14,530 nt of DNA from Piscirickettsiaceae bacterium. Its GTDB lineage: Bacteria; Pseudomonadota; Gammaproteobacteria; Nitrosococcales; Methylophagaceae. Position 1 is the stretch's first letter. Each line of letters opens with the position of its first letter. The translations under genes and the position numbers were made by a program. Where the stretch lies: the NCBI GenBank assembly GCA_018646825.1, contig JABGUA010000148.1, positions 1 through 14,530 of the forward strand, written 5' to 3'. The notes under the pieces were generated by a model. The model saw only the letters and a list, made by a program, of their open reading frames with translations, searched no databases and was not told the DNA's origin. This document shows, in pieces, positions 13,986-14,530 of this stretch.

Positions 13986-14530
13986 TCAAATACTTTCCGC
14001 TACCACGGGTGCTTTTCGTAGACGAATGTTCAACTCTTTTAATTGTCTCTCATTGACCGCACTCGGCGCATCGGTTAACGGACAGCTTGCTGATTGTGTT
14101 TTTGGAAAAGCCATCACATCTCGAATCGAAGCAGAGCCCGTCATTAGCATGGCCAAACGATCTAGACCGAAAGCCAAACCACCATGAGGTGGGCAACCAT
14201 ATTTTAAAGCATCTAATAAGAAACCAAACTTGTCGTTGGCTTCTTCTTCATTGATACCCAACAAGCCAAATACTTTATTTTGAATATCTGCTTTGTGAAT
14301 ACGCATTGAACCACCACCTAACTCAGTTCCGTTGAGAACCATATCGTATGCACGCGATAGACATTGGCCTGGGTTTGACTCCAATAAAGCTAAATCTGAT
14401 TCTCGTGGCGCTGTAAACGGATGGTGCAATGCTGTCCAACGTTCTGATTTTTCATCCCACTCGAACATCGGGAAGTCGACAACCCAAAGAGGCTGCCAGT
14501 CGCCAGACACTATATCTAAATCATGGCCTA
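13986..14530 (-). CDS. aspS: Aspartyl-tRNA synthetase, 3' part (5' end outside window)
   Basis: Class II synthetase that charges tRNA-Asp. The frame is open to the window edge; the codons before the GTG at 14510 read GHDLDI and match AspRS, so that GTG is an internal valine. The fragment of about 181 residues covers the end of the bacterial GAD insertion and the last catalytic part. It includes WVVDFPMFEWDE, LHHPFTAPRESD, NGTELGGGSMRIH, the class II motif 3 GLAFGLDRLAML with its ATP-binding Arg, and DVMAFPKTQSASC. The end at 13986 is the normal C-terminal length. It is the upstream member of the aspS-zinc finger-mutT-nadA group. Confidence 0.97.
   Translation of the reverse strand, partial: GHDLDIVSGDWQPLWVVDFPMFEWDEKSERWTALHHPFTAPRESDLALLESNPGQCLSRAYDMVLNGTELGGGSMRIHKADIQNKVFGLLGINEEEANDKFGFLLDALKYGCPPHGGLAFGLDRLAMLMTGSASIRDVMAFPKTQSASCPLTDAPSAVNERQLKELNIRLRKAPVVAESI

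Overview
The window is a chromosomal stretch from a gammaproteobacterium with low-to-moderate GC (low 40s % by eye, not computed). Gene content and order (lptM-lysA-dapF-DUF484-xerC; pilB-pilC-pilD-coaE-zapD-yacG; aspS/mutT/nadA nearby) match the Pseudomonas/Thiotrichales-type core arrangement. ZapD, YacG, DUF484 and LptM together point to Gammaproteobacteria. The genus cannot be fixed from sequence alone; a marine Thiotrichales-like organism is a guess. I see no tRNA, rRNA, CRISPR array, insertion sequence, phage gene or defence system.

Layout. (1) 1-2065, plus: 3' three quarters of polA, truncated by the window edge. (2) 2062-6898, minus: a compact block read lptM, lysA, dapF, DUF484, xerC, followed by a REC-GGDEF response regulator whose stop codon overlaps the polA stop. 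The lysA-dapF-DUF484-xerC genes overlap by 4, 25 and 11 nt, which suggests translational coupling. The block links lysine/diaminopimelate synthesis with chromosome dimer resolution. (3) 6899-7050: a divergent promoter region. (4) 7051-12280, plus: the pilB-pilC-pilD-coaE-zapD-yacG cluster, combining type IV pilus assembly, coenzyme A synthesis, division and gyrase control. (5) 12287-14530, minus: aspS (3' part), a zinc-finger protein, a MutT-type Nudix hydrolase and nadA, closely packed.

The main unusual feature is decay confined to the pilus genes. pilB has an in-frame TAA at codon 36. pilC stops after 135 codons, exactly where it joins the 3' half of an EAL-domain (c-di-GMP phosphodiesterase) gene, and that EAL remnant carries its own frameshift. 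pilD and every housekeeping gene around them are intact. The simplest reading is a lineage, or a subpopulation, that has lost type IV pilus assembly while keeping the prepilin peptidase. A deletion from mid-pilC into a formerly adjacent GGDEF-EAL gene would explain the junction. Assembly or sequencing error has to be excluded first. I found no convincing new biological system; the rest is well conserved housekeeping DNA.
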